In this document: positions 1 to 11,350 of the stretch, one piece after another
Layout of the letters: each line of letters opens with the position of its first letter
Numbering within the stretch: position 1 is the stretch's first letter
NCBI GenBank assembly: GCA_036850595.1
Contig: CM072160.1
Span: 8,163,906-8,227,905, forward strand
Origin: Rhyacichthys aspro
Taxonomy: Eukaryota; Chordata; Actinopteri; Gobiiformes; Rhyacichthyidae
DNA length: 64,000 nucleotides
Direction: 5' to 3'
Notes under the pieces: model-generated
What the model was told of the DNA's origin: nothing
Seen by the model: the letters and a program-made list of their open reading frames with translations, nothing else
Database searches by the model: none
Made by a program: the position numbers and the translations under genes

Positions 1-1559
1 ACTTGGCATTGAAATGTTGCAGGTATTTGCCAAACCATCAGAGAGCTCTTCCTCAAGTCATCCAGGCACGCAGACACTCACTCAAAGCCATTTTCTTGAT
101 AGCAAATGTATGATTATTGTTTTTTGTTGTTACTTGTTTTTCAATCACAAACACATCAATGCAGTCTCTTTTTTCCTGGTGTAGCATTCAGTCAGCTGGT
201 TCCTTGGAGCGGAGCCACCTCCCGTCTGGCTCGGCTCTCTTCCTCTGGTCTCCAGGAGGTGGACTGGCCGAGGTGGTGTTTTTCAATCCTCGACCAGACG
301 TTGTCTCACCTCCACAGCAGACAGGCTCTTTATTCATTGAAGCCTGAAATTACATGATGCACTTTCTTAGGTGATGGAAATGTGTTGGAATAAAGAGGAG
401 GGTTGTGTCTGTCGATCACTGAGGATGTAGATGCTGTGAAGTCAATCAAACGGGAACATTAGTGTCTTCATATCATGTGTTGGCATGCACATATTTGTTG
501 TTTCTGTCCAATATGCTCCTGCATGGGTGTTATTGTGCGGCGAGTCATGCATGAGAAAATGCTTTATCTGTGACACAATTGCAGCTCTTCCAGAATTAAT
601 TCACTGCTGCCAAAACCAACATATGTTCTTGTCTTATATTCTGCATATGTCCAAGCTGCTCCATTTAAACGTCTTTGTCAAGGATGAAAGATGCGTATCA
701 TGTATACATTTACAGAGCATAAAGGGAGCTGGCATGGATCAGGGAAGAGCACACTGTGAGTTCTGTACAGCATGGTGTTTTTTAAATTGACTGAGCAGTA
801 ACATTTAGGGCTGGGTAATTAACTGGGGGAAAAAGCAAACTGGAATCCATAACCTAATCGACCCCATCTTACCTATAGCTCTAGTCAGCTGTTTGCAATA
901 TCCAATAAATAATATATTATAAAGAAATATACAGCAGATCCAAGTTTTCCTAGTGCATTTTATAGTTCAGACGTTTCGGTTAAAGGTGCAGTGTGTAGTT
1001 TACATTTCCACACCTCTCACTTTCTGTGGCAGGGACATGCTGATTGTCTTTGAACACAACCCGTGGAAACAGGTGAGAACATGATTTCACTTTGAAAAAT
1101 AAGAGGTAAACTGAATGTAGTACATAAATGTTCTAAAGCCCTGTGCAAGAATTTCTGCTCAAAAGCAAACGTGTGCTGACAGTGCTCAGTTTGTCATGAA
1201 CAGAACCTAATGGGACTAACAAAGGGTTTGATGGCGCTATTAGACAAACTGTTCATTAATCATAGCTGAAATTAAATGTTCAATTTATCATAATATTGGT
1301 TGAAGGTCAGCTTTAACTACAATGGCCTACGTAGTCTAAAGGGATCACACAGCACAAGCACACTGAGGTGACTTCTGATGTATCTCGTAGTTTTCCTCCT
1401 TTCCCTCTCTCTCCATCCCCCCATCTCTGTTCGATGCTGCAGCCCACCCTGCTCCGAGGTTTAATGGTACATGCCATTAGAAAGCCCATCTCTAAAAGGG
1501 AGGAGGGGGTGGTCTCAATCTCAGCTAAGAGGCTACTTTAGTCCCCCCCCTCCAACATA
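1..1559. other. Left flank, no gene recognised
   Basis: No open frame here resembles a known protein, and the short frames lack codon patterns or splice context that would support an exon. Around 983-1010 there is a stretch beginning AAAGGTGCAGTGTGTAG, which resembles the end of a widespread family of fish non-autonomous DNA transposons. I cannot define its other end. The last 150 bases turn pyrimidine-rich and lead into the promoter-like block that follows. Confidence 0.4.
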
Positions 1560-2004
1560 AGCACATTCACAGATGTCTCTGCACGCGTAGAGCCGTTTCA
1601 GCCGTCACGACAGGAGCAGAAAGCTGCGGACGCAGAGACGGAGTAGGACACTAGACAAGGAGAAGGGAGGGAGGGACGCGACAAAAAGAGGAGGTAAAAC
1701 ACATGTATTGCTACCCATGACGAGAGCTCTACAGGAGGACAGAGGAGAATAAAACCTCCGCGCGCTTTATACTCCCTTCTTTTTTTATCCCATCATCCGA
1801 GGCATGAAGGCGGCTGTCAGCTGGCACCGCAGAATAAAACAAAGGGATGCTTTGAATGCTGCCTGTCTTTTGACAAGGGACAAGCAAGAGGAAAGAAGGG
1901 ACAACAACACACAGCGGGGACAAAAACAGGATTTCTAGAATCAATGGGAGTCCTTCTGCTGCATGCCGTGGAATAAAAGTCAAGCAGTGAAGTCTCTAAA
2001 TCAG
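1560..2004 (+). promoter_or_regulatory. b3gat1: Candidate promoter and first untranslated exon of b3gat1
   Basis: This block is richer in CpG than its surroundings (1583-1680: ACGCGT, CGTCACGAC, GCGGACGCAGAGACGG). It contains CGCGCTTTATA near 1759-1770, which could serve as a TATA-like element. A purine-rich, stop-filled stretch then runs to a good donor (AAATCAG|GTAAAA, intron starting at 2005). The nearest downstream plus-strand gene is b3gat1, whose coding exon is preceded by a splice acceptor and therefore needs upstream non-coding exons. Assigning this block to b3gat1 is inference from position and strand. It could belong to a non-coding RNA instead. Confidence 0.35.
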
Positions 2005-5000
2005 GTAAAAAGAATGAAAACACTTTATCTTTGTTTGTCTCCTCTCATTGTGGTTGGCCGGCAGAGTAAGATAAACATCAGAGGTGCACTTGAAAGCATA
2101 TAGGCTGCTGAACACAAGATGAACCAATTTCCATGCTGATCATGATTGGAGCAGCAGTGGGGAGATTGCCATCTTTGTCCCCCTTGGTCCATGTTTACAG
2201 AGGATCTGGGGAAGTGAGAGTGAAAGCTATGCATGTTGCACTCTTGGATTGAAGAAGAGTCAGTGTCGGCTTGATGAAAAGAAGAGCAGATAATCCCCAT
2301 GATGAGCATGTGGATGCTGAGATAGTGAAAGGACATGGCAGAGGTTGTATTACACAATTGACCAGCAGATTTTAGGAACAGCTCTTGTATGGCATTCTGT
2401 TAGTCCAGTCAGTTAATGCATGAAGTGAAAATAAATTTCCATTAGAAGAAAGGATGGAGAAGCAAAGTGTTAGGTCTTCTCAAGTCAGACAGAGCACTTT
2501 TACTGGTGACCCTGGGGAGCCATATACTCCATCCCAGACAGAAAATAACAACTTGTCTGCTCAAGTAAACCATAAAGCGGCATTTTTTTTTATTGAAGAA
2601 AGGGCTTGGAGTTAACTGGACTCTGCCTTTTTCTTTTTTGACACATAAGAATTATTGTGTCTATGTAGAGAGGCATAGGATAGGCTCCTCTATCCTACTA
2701 GCAGGTGCATAGGCTCCTTCACTCCCTAAAACAAGAAACGACTGCCTCATTTAACTCTTTGATATTAGATACACTGTCTGAAATTTAGCAGAAAGTCTTC
2801 CTTTGTACAAGTGGTGATGTCTTGCTCTCGTATGTATTTAGCAGGGATGCATCATACTGGAAAATGTTGCAGCATGTGGCTGCAGTGCCAAAGGTTTTAA
2901 TCCTCGGTTCATGTGCCAAGAGACTGGACTCATAAACTGGACTCTCCCTAGAAGTTGTGACTGGTCCAGTCTCTGCAGACGCTGATGCCCTCATGACATC
3001 AGGCATATAGGGCGAATACTGTCTCTTGAGCTTTGTTTTACAAACTGAAAATATATTTCAAATAACAGCCATTTAAAATCAAGGCTATGTTTACACTGAC
3101 AGAAAAATTAGCTCATATCTTTTTAATGAGTGATTATTAGACTTGTACTAGATTCCACTGAGAACAGGTCTTGGCCTTGAAGTGAGGCCTATTATCAGAA
3201 TCTGTAGTAACATAATGAACACCAGAGTATATCAGAATTACAGATGTAGTAAGGGTTGTATTCAAACGATTCAATTCAAGTACTTTTTACCAGATGTTTC
3301 ACATAGTACACATTGTAGTTTTAAATTAAGTAAATAGTAATTAGTTTTTGTTTCATGAAATCATGCCAGTATTTATTTGTCACTTTTAAGGCACACCAAG
3401 TCCCTGGATGAGGGACCAAACCTCTTCTATACATACAAAACTATGCACTTCCTCTTATCCATTTTATTATATATTAACCTGGATTAGGTGGATGAATGGT
3501 CCACATTCATCTGACTGGTCATTTTCAAATGATTGTTTATAATGTTGCTGTGCGTACATACATGAGGACAGCACAACACCTGGCACTGCGTCTCCACCCA
3601 CAGTCTCGGCTCAACATACAACCTAGGCATGTGTGCTCCCAGCTGTTTCTCAAATGGGTGTTAGCATGCTCCTATAGCTTTGCACTCACTGAGCATGTAC
3701 AGTATATATTTAGTTTCAGCTGAGTCTGGCTCTGTCAGCAAATAGCAGGCAGATCTCATTTATGGGAGAGAGCAGCTTGTCATTTTATTCTGTGTTCATG
3801 AGTGCCCCAAGCGTCCAGAAGTTAGCTTTGTGTAACTGCCATGTCTCAAATCAAATGTTTCCAGAAACCAATGAAAAAATAATAATGTTAAGGCAACATT
3901 ATGCAACTTTTTACCATAAAATTCTATAAAGTAATGAAGTGACAAAGCAAGAGCATGTATCTCACCCCAACCATTCATAGCAATACTTACAAAACTAACA
4001 AAACTTCATATTTATACAATACATGCAGTGTGACTTAATGTACATTCGTATACATTTGTCATGCCATTTTATGTAACAAGTAACTATCTTATCTTCATAA
4101 CCAAAACACAACAATGTTTGAACTTTTGTTTTTAAATGTAAATCTCCATCTCTATAACTTTAATCAAAACAAAACCATTAACAGTCACAGACAACAATCT
4201 GCCCCAACCTACATCCTGAAAAATCTGATGAAAAGGACCGTTCTTATTTATGGACTTTAATACGATAAATAATATATAGATGTATTCCAGGGAGCAAAAT
4301 AATCACAGAAACTTTGTTCTTAACTTCTTATAAAAGATAAATAATGAACATTGTTTTAACATAATGTTACATTGGATATGCACAGCTGTACTTAATTTAT
4401 AAATGCATAGTCCCAGTATGCATCATTGAACATGCAGATGTGTCCTGTGCATATGTGGGGTACACATGTTCATCAGTGATATCACAGCAGCATTTCACAC
4501 ATGACTGCACAATATAATAATGTGTACAAAGCCTGACAAGACACAGGGAGAATGGTTCGCTGGTGTATTTTGAGTGCTGCTGACAAGACTGAAGAGGTTC
4601 TGAAACAAAGAGCAGCATGTGGGTGCATGTAAACCACCTTTACTTACACTGTGAGTTCATATACAGCTTTTTGAACGCCACTCCGATGGTCAAATTTCAT
4701 TTATGTTTGATGTCTGTTCAGAGAGTGCTGCAGGTTTCTCTTTGAAGAGAGCTGAGCTTCTCTGCAGATTCAGCCATGCAGCTGTCGGGCCTTAGGCAAC
4801 AAAGAGGTGAAGCAGTAGACCTGAGAGTAAACATCCGCTCTGTTACAGACAACAGATCATTTTCATGCTGATAAAGGTACGTGCTTCAACGTCAAAATGT
4901 TATCATAATTAAGCCCAAAGTGGAGCCTTATAGTATTTAAGCTGCAGAAGCCAAAAACTCCTTACCTCATGTTCCCATACCCCATAACCACATTGCTTGT

Positions 5001-7234
5001 ATTCCTTTAAGAAAAACTAAAACAGAATACCACTACATTTAATCAAACCGAAATTTAGAGCGTCCCTTAAATGTCTAGCTTTAAGTTCACGTTACATCCA
5101 ATACTTTATTTACGCTATTTAGTTTGACTTTGCTTCCCTTTTCTCTATTTTGGCTTTTATTTTTGCACTGTTTCGCTGTTTAAGCAGACATATCCAGTGC
5201 TGGAATAGCCTCTTGATTCAGTGTTGTCACTCAATGGAAGTGTCCCTGGAAGCCGACACTTTGGATGTGCACAAAACTTTACAGTCTAAACAAGTCTCAT
5301 TTATCACAAAACTGATTATAAAGTCTAGATGACGTCTTAAGGTTTTGTTTTTCTCAGATCACTCTTTTAACAACATGAGGTGATTGAACAATTTTCCTAA
5401 ATTAAAAGAAAAAAAAAAGTTGCTCACTGCACTGAAATACCTAATACCTTTGTTTGAAAATTCCTGCATAGATAAACGACTGTTCTTTCTGCAATCACTT
5501 TTAAAGCTTGTTTATTATATAATACATAACTCTTCCTCTAGCTCTATGCCCAAGTCATTAATAGTACCACAGCTAAAAGAATAAACCTGAAGTCTAAATC
5601 TTGAGAATATGTGATGACAGCATTGGATTGTGGCCTAGGGCGGTCCCAAAGGCAGAAGCTTAAATCATACTGGGCACATGGCCTTTTTTAATGAACAGCT
5701 CACAAGCAAAGTTATGGCAAAATGAGACCTAAGAACAATCTGTTGGGCTTTGCAGCAGCGCTTCTGTTCCTCCATGGATTACACTCCATGGGGCACTTAA
5801 AATCTGCCTCGCAGCCCATTAAGACAGCCCCGATACAGGCTCATTAATGTCCTGTGGAGGAATTAGAATAAACTGTGCATTGCAGACTCTTTGCCTTCTC
5901 CAGGAGAGCCTTTCCTCCAGGGGCAGTAGTTGCTTGCTTGGGGTACATCACAGCAGTTTGGAGTGGCCAGTGCAGCTACATTTTTAGATGTTTTAGTCTC
6001 CAAAACTAACTGAGTTGTTTATTACATTGCGGTCACATTCAGCCATGTCAGCAAATCTGACAAAGACACATCTACTCGACAAGTTTCAATATGTTTTTAG
6101 GGTTATTGGCATCATTTTATTGTAGAATTCCATGACTTTATCCTTATAGCTCTTGCAAACAGCTGATGTTTTGCATCTGCAGTAGTAATAAAAATGTTTC
6201 ATTTCTTAAAGGATTTGCTTCTAAAGCTTGTAATACTGTTTGCTGTTTCTACTGGTAACACTCAAATGTTTGTACATCTCTCTTTTTCTTAATGAATTTT
6301 TGTTATGATCCTATCCTGTATTAGTGGTTACCCATGTTCCCTAGGGGCAGTAGAGCTGTTAGAAAACAGGCAGTATTAGAGACAGCTGGCAGTCTGGTAT
6401 CAGTTGTGCTCATATTCATTAGCTCTGCTGGAGATGAAGTAGTCGGAGCAGAGATGCTACTAAATATGCTGTATATGCCGCTAGATTTACACATTCAAAC
6501 ACGCACAAATGCACACTGTCACTGTCTACAGGCAAAAACAATGCACATAACTCGTGACCCAGCCCTGCAGCTTTCCCTCCCCCCACTGTCAAACCCCGCT
6601 CTGCCACACACAGTCATCGAGAGCAGAAAACACTTCTATTCTTTCTCCTATCGCCAGACATTTTCTTTGAGCGTTACAATTGCATAAGACATATAATGAG
6701 AGCAGCCCCTCTCTGTCCTTTATGGTAAAATGAGCTTAGTCTATAATCAGCGCGGTGGCTGTCTTTACTGTGAGCGTGCCGTGCAGCACTGTAGGGGGAG
6801 GAAGCACATACAGTATAAGTACTGCTGACAGTAGGAGCTAGAGTCAGCAGACTGTGACCATCACTTCAGATAATGACAGAGGTCTTCCTTTATCATGTCA
6901 TTCTCCACATAATGATGATGATATGAGTTGACAGTTAACACTAGGAGTCGACTAGTCTTCTTTAGCGGCACTGTCTCTAACACCTATGCCAATTACAATC
7001 CTTTAAAGGTGTAGTCAGTGAGAGTCATTTTTGGTAGTTTGTAGTGGATCTTTTGGTGAAAGGGGCATTGTGTAAAACAGAGCACGTCATATAATTACAC
7101 AAAAACAACATTTAATGGCTGGGCAAATGCTGCCATAAGGCAACCACTGAAAAAAACTAACCTACTGAGCTAACAAGCCCCCCTGTGGCTGCTGTGGAGT
7201 ATATAAAAGCTTTTTTTTGTTTTGTTGTTGAAAT
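2005..7234. other. Non-coding, probably b3gat1 5' intron (first part)
   Basis: No coding exon is recognisable. The interval is AT-rich single-copy-looking sequence with small repeat traces. One is a 26-base motif at 3890-3915 that recurs later in the window. Another is a TTAACACTAGGAGT segment at 6935 that matches the first bases of the piggyBac-like MITE at 31990. A third is an AAAGGTGTAG-type repeat end near 7003. Conserved regulatory elements could be present but cannot be told by eye. Confidence 0.4.
3890..3915 (+). repeat. Copy 1 of a recurrent repeat-end motif (AAGGCAACATTATGCAACTT...)
   Basis: The 26 bases here are close to those at 26827-26852 and more loosely to 54142-54167, all in the same orientation. 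The shared core is AA(A/G)G(C/G)A-C(A/T)A(C/T)TATG(T/C)AA-TTTT. Three similar copies in 64 kb point to the terminus of a dispersed DNA-transposon family, but neither flank lets me define a full element. Confidence 0.4.
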
Positions 7235-7660
7235 ACATTGCCCGGACAAAAAAAAGTCGCCACCTAGTTTAACTAAGCAAACAGGCAAGAGACTCCCATT
7301 GAATAATTACTGCACGGATGACTTATGCTTCAGCCAACAACAAACTTGATGCCAGCTGAAGCCAGCTGATGCAGAGAGTAGTTTCTCATTTCTTTATCAA
7401 CTATGTTAAAATGCACATCCTGTGGTCGTTGAAAAGATGTTACTCTGTTTTATCAGGCTTAAATTGTGAAACAGTGGTTCAGGAGCATGACACATCATTT
7501 ACACAAATTCCAGACCTTAACCCCACTGAGAAACTTTGGGATGTGCTGGACAAGACTTTGCACAGTGGTCAACTCTCCCATCATCAATAAAAGATCTTGG
7601 CGAAACATTCATGCAACTCTGGATGAGGATACATTTTGTGACATGCAATGTTATTCCTGT
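7235..7660 (+). mobile_element. Truncated Tc1/mariner-type DNA transposon relic
   Basis: The left end follows a TA and reads CATTGCCCGGACAAAAAAAA then GTCGCCACC, the terminal-repeat style of a common fish Tc1/mariner family. About 260 bases downstream a frame at 7489-7587 encodes a piece ending in PDLNPTEKLWDVLDKTLHSG. It corresponds to the C-terminal part of a DDE transposase, where the DLNP(I)EN(LW) motif surrounds the last catalytic acidic residue. The expected matching right-hand inverted repeat is not seen after 7690. The frame is shifted near 7590 and most of the transposase is absent. It is an internally deleted, inactive copy. Confidence 0.72.
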
Positions 7661-10600
7661 CCAGAGTGCCTGAATTTTACAGGTATGTAATGGTATGTAT
7701 TCTAGCATAATCTTAGCACATACCTGTGCAAAATCATATTAGCCTTCACTTGTTTTTCAGTGTAACTAGCTCCTTCTAGGAATAGCTTCTGTAATTACCT
7801 CTAGACAGAGCAATGGAAAACACACCCCACAAACCAACAGCCCTGTTTTTGAGGGACAAACAAGCCCTCTCAATTACCCTCTTAAGAAAATCCTTGGGGC
7901 TTGGCTGTAAATCCCTCAGCTTTAGTGATAACTACATGACTGACCCATTGGGGAAAGAAAGCATCTCCTTATGAGTGTTCTTGTTGATTAGTGTCCAGTG
8001 CGGTCTCATCGACAACACTGGTTAATAAAAGAAACTGCCCATTACTGGAGGCTTTTTGCTGAAAATTGCATGCATCTGTAAGTATCCTCACTGTGCTGCA
8101 AGCCCTTTCTCTAAATCATTAGATGAACCAATGGCGGGACAAGGGAACAGTCACAAATCTATTTATAAATGATGCTGAAGAGATTTGGGATATGCAGAAG
8201 CAATAAACAGACGTACAGATGAAGCCTGGCATTTATATGCAGTGTAAATGTCATTCTAACAGCCATTAAATCAGACACTAGTCATTAGTAAAAGCTGTCA
8301 CTGTCGTAGTAAAAGCTGATATAATATATGTGCAGTAAGAAAGCAAAAAGAACAACCCAGAGTGAGTGTAAGAGTATAGTTAATAAATTTTGTTGAGAAT
8401 TAGAAGCTTGATTAGTTTTATTAGATTGTGTGATCGTTGGTTTAAAAACTTGTTTGTTAGTGCATAAATTTCCTTCTGAGACCAACCAATCAGTAAACAG
8501 TATTTCTATCCACCACTCAATGTCTGCCACTGTTGTCTGGTATTTTCAGTTATTCAAAGTTGGCCAAAGTATATGATACACCAAGCTGCATTTGTGGCCG
8601 TTTTCATATCCAACAATGGCACAGCAGCTTGAATGCACCAGAAGGAATACTGCAGAAAATGTGTCATGAGTCTGTAAAGGAACACATTTACTTTTTTTCA
8701 CAGTTTTTTTTTTTCTTGCTATCAATACACTAAACCCTGGAATCATTCATGTTATTGTGTGGCTGTTTAGTTCAGTGTGTTGCATGAGTGAGGGCAGAGC
8801 AGTTCGTCTGTGGAGTCACACTGAGAAATGAGACTGCTATACTTAACCTGGTTGTTATTATATTGTTCTTGTGGTCACTTGTTATATGCAAGTGCGGGCA
8901 GTGCATGTTACTTGACTGCTTCTGAGTCACCCGCCTTTACTGGCAGTCCTTTATGTTACCAAGACATTTTGTCATAAACGTTAGCTATAAATGTTGAGCA
9001 GTGTGTGGAAGACAAAGCATAAGTGATGTTACTTAAGTTTAAAAACAGAGAAAATGTGGTCATCTGAATCATAACTCGAGCTGTGGGACAGGTATTTGTT
9101 GTAGCGGAGGAAATGTTCGGCACTTATGATTGGATTTTTCCTCACGTATCTTGTTGGGTACGGCTGTCAGACATTAAAGCAGTTGTAAAAATCGACTTGA
9201 TGTTAAGGGTTTGAAGAGCAAGGTGACCTAAAGCAGACACTTTATCACTGATTTGTCTGACTGCATTGACTGTCATGACACCTATAGGTTCACTTTAGTC
9301 AGGCCTGGTCAGTAATGGCTTGCATGTGAGAGCATAGCATCAGTATTTCCTGAAAACAGCAGGAATACACAGGAATAATGTAAGAAAGATAAAAAGCTTT
9401 GGCTCATTTGCAATAAAAATGTTCTGCTTGATTTATAACAAGATTTTAATTGAACTAAACTCAAATGAATTACTCAAATTACATTGCATTTATGATTGGC
9501 TTGTGTGACTAATTGCCATCCCAACAACAAGTAATTAGTAACTGTTGCCCTACCTCTCGACTTTAACTAAAATAAACATCTTATTATTATTACATTTTCA
9601 TAGTTATAGCTTAAAATGTAACTGTATTCACTAAATGTTTTCCAATTTTCCTGAGATGCTTATTTTCCACATCCCAGGTACAGTATCCCCTCTCTTGTGC
9701 GTGCCCTGGCTTTTGCCTTGCACTTTAATTACAACATTTCAAGAGACATGAGCTGTTTCTTAGCATCAGCATTGCTCTGCTAAGCTTATCCTCATACGAG
9801 TTAATTAGTGTGAACAAACTGTAAAATGAGGATATAAGAATAAAGCGACTTAACAGTTAGTAGTCATAATCACTCTATGGACTAAAGATGGAAAGTTTTA
9901 AAAGGTAAAAGGTGAAAAATTAAATGAACACAGATGAAACTAATTATAAAGTTGCAAATTAAAAGAAAACGCGTGACAAATGCCCGTCGTCTTTGGCTTC
10001 ATTTGAATAAGCAGCTTTGATATGCACTTTACACATGCAGTCCTCAGGGCTGCAACATGCTGCCCCCCGGGCTACAGCTCCTCAGCTTGTCTCTCCCATC
10101 TGACTTCACATTTAATATCTGACTTAATAGAGCAGAAGCAGGACAAAGTATTATCTCAGTGTAAACGAGCAGTTCCGTCTGTGAAAACCACGATGAAGGC
10201 AAACAGAACTTAACTTAAACCTAAATCACTGCATATTGTCAAGAGTTAGATAACTTTTTACAATAACATCAATCACACTTTCTACTTTTAACATTTGAGC
10301 CTCTACTTTTCAAAGTAATATTAATAAATGAGTGAGCTATATTCTCACCATGACTGACTAAATGAAATAGATTGCCTCACTCTTATAACGTGCAGCAGGA
10401 ACAATGCAGCCACTTGAAAAGCTAGTTTCAAATGACTGCTTTGAAGTCCTGCTGAGCACATACACCAGCACTTCCATCTAATGACATCTATTGCAGGTAC
10501 GGCTCACCCGGTAATAATTGTTTATGCTCTGTGATGATGCGTCTGTACTGTCAAGTGCTTATCTCAAGTGCCGTATGACGATCAAAGAGGCTTCAGCAAA

Positions 10601-10911
10601 ATTGGCAGAGGCAGCATTTTCACACACTGGTGTTCAACTGTAAACACTCACACTGTCATCTGATGTGTCCAGGGCTCACGTAAGATCAGTCCTGTTATTT
10701 GTCATTTACAGAACTGCTACCACGTCAGCAGGGCACAAGACTGTGTTATTAACTTTGTTTTTCTTCATTGATTAATGTATATGGGCATGTATCTCTTCAA
10801 TAAACAGTTTTGATTCAACGCAATGAAGCCTTCTGAAACAAATATTATGAAGCGCCATTTTTTATGAAAATATCCTCTATAGACCATACATTTGAACTGG
10901 CAATAGTATAG
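7661..10911. other. Non-coding intronic or intergenic stretch
   Basis: I see no exon, RNA gene or complete mobile element. Short open frames here have no recognisable protein similarity and sit in AT-rich sequence with frequent stops in all frames. Confidence 0.4.
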
Positions 10912-11350
10912 AGCACACATGTCAAACTCAAAGCCCAGGGACCAAATGTAGCCTTTTGCGGTGTTTTATGTGGCCCTCCAATGCATTTAGTAGGTGATAT
11001 TTTTGGCAATAGGTTTTAATTAGATTTGAACAGGTTTTTAGATTGATTTGAATCAGATTATTTTATTTGTTTATGAAAATTTAAGCAAGTTTTTTCTACA
11101 AAGATAGATGTTCAAATTCGAATAAAACATGTTCAAATCATCTCAAACCTGTTCAAATTCAAATAAAACCTCCACAAATCCAAATAAAACCTGTTCAACA
11201 AGTTTCCACAAAAGGAAAAAAAATACTATTAACGACTTTTGTAAAACTCAAATGAAGACAAAACCTTTCATTCAAAATTAAATTAAAGCTTCCCAAGTGT
11301 CACAGTGTTCGGCCCCTGAAAGGATTCTTATTTACTATCGTGGCCCCTCA
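10912..11350. mobile_element. hAT-like non-autonomous element relic with fold-back centre
   Basis: The left end contains CATGTCAAACTCAAAGCCCA followed by a GGCCAAATG/GTGGCCC-type stretch. This is the hallmark start of a widespread vertebrate hAT-type repeat (TGTCAAACTC..GGCC). The right end near 11308-11350 has GTTCGGCCCCTGAAAGG and TGGCCCCTCAC, resembling the inverted counterpart. Between them, 11010-11070 carries GATTTGAACAGGTTTTTAG-type sequence. Its approximate reverse complement recurs at 11109-11200 as three or four imperfect units of TTCAAAT(A)AAACCTGTTCAAA type, so the centre could form a hairpin. No transposase frame is present. Boundaries and family are approximate. Confidence 0.45.

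Noticed and set aside
1..360. Overlapping short open frames at the left edge as exons of a neighbouring gene
   Set aside because: Two frames of similar length overlap and neither has recognisable protein similarity or convincing splice borders.
7466..7690. Second open frame in the transposon relic as an independent gene
   Set aside because: It overlaps the transposase remnant in another frame and encodes nothing recognisable.
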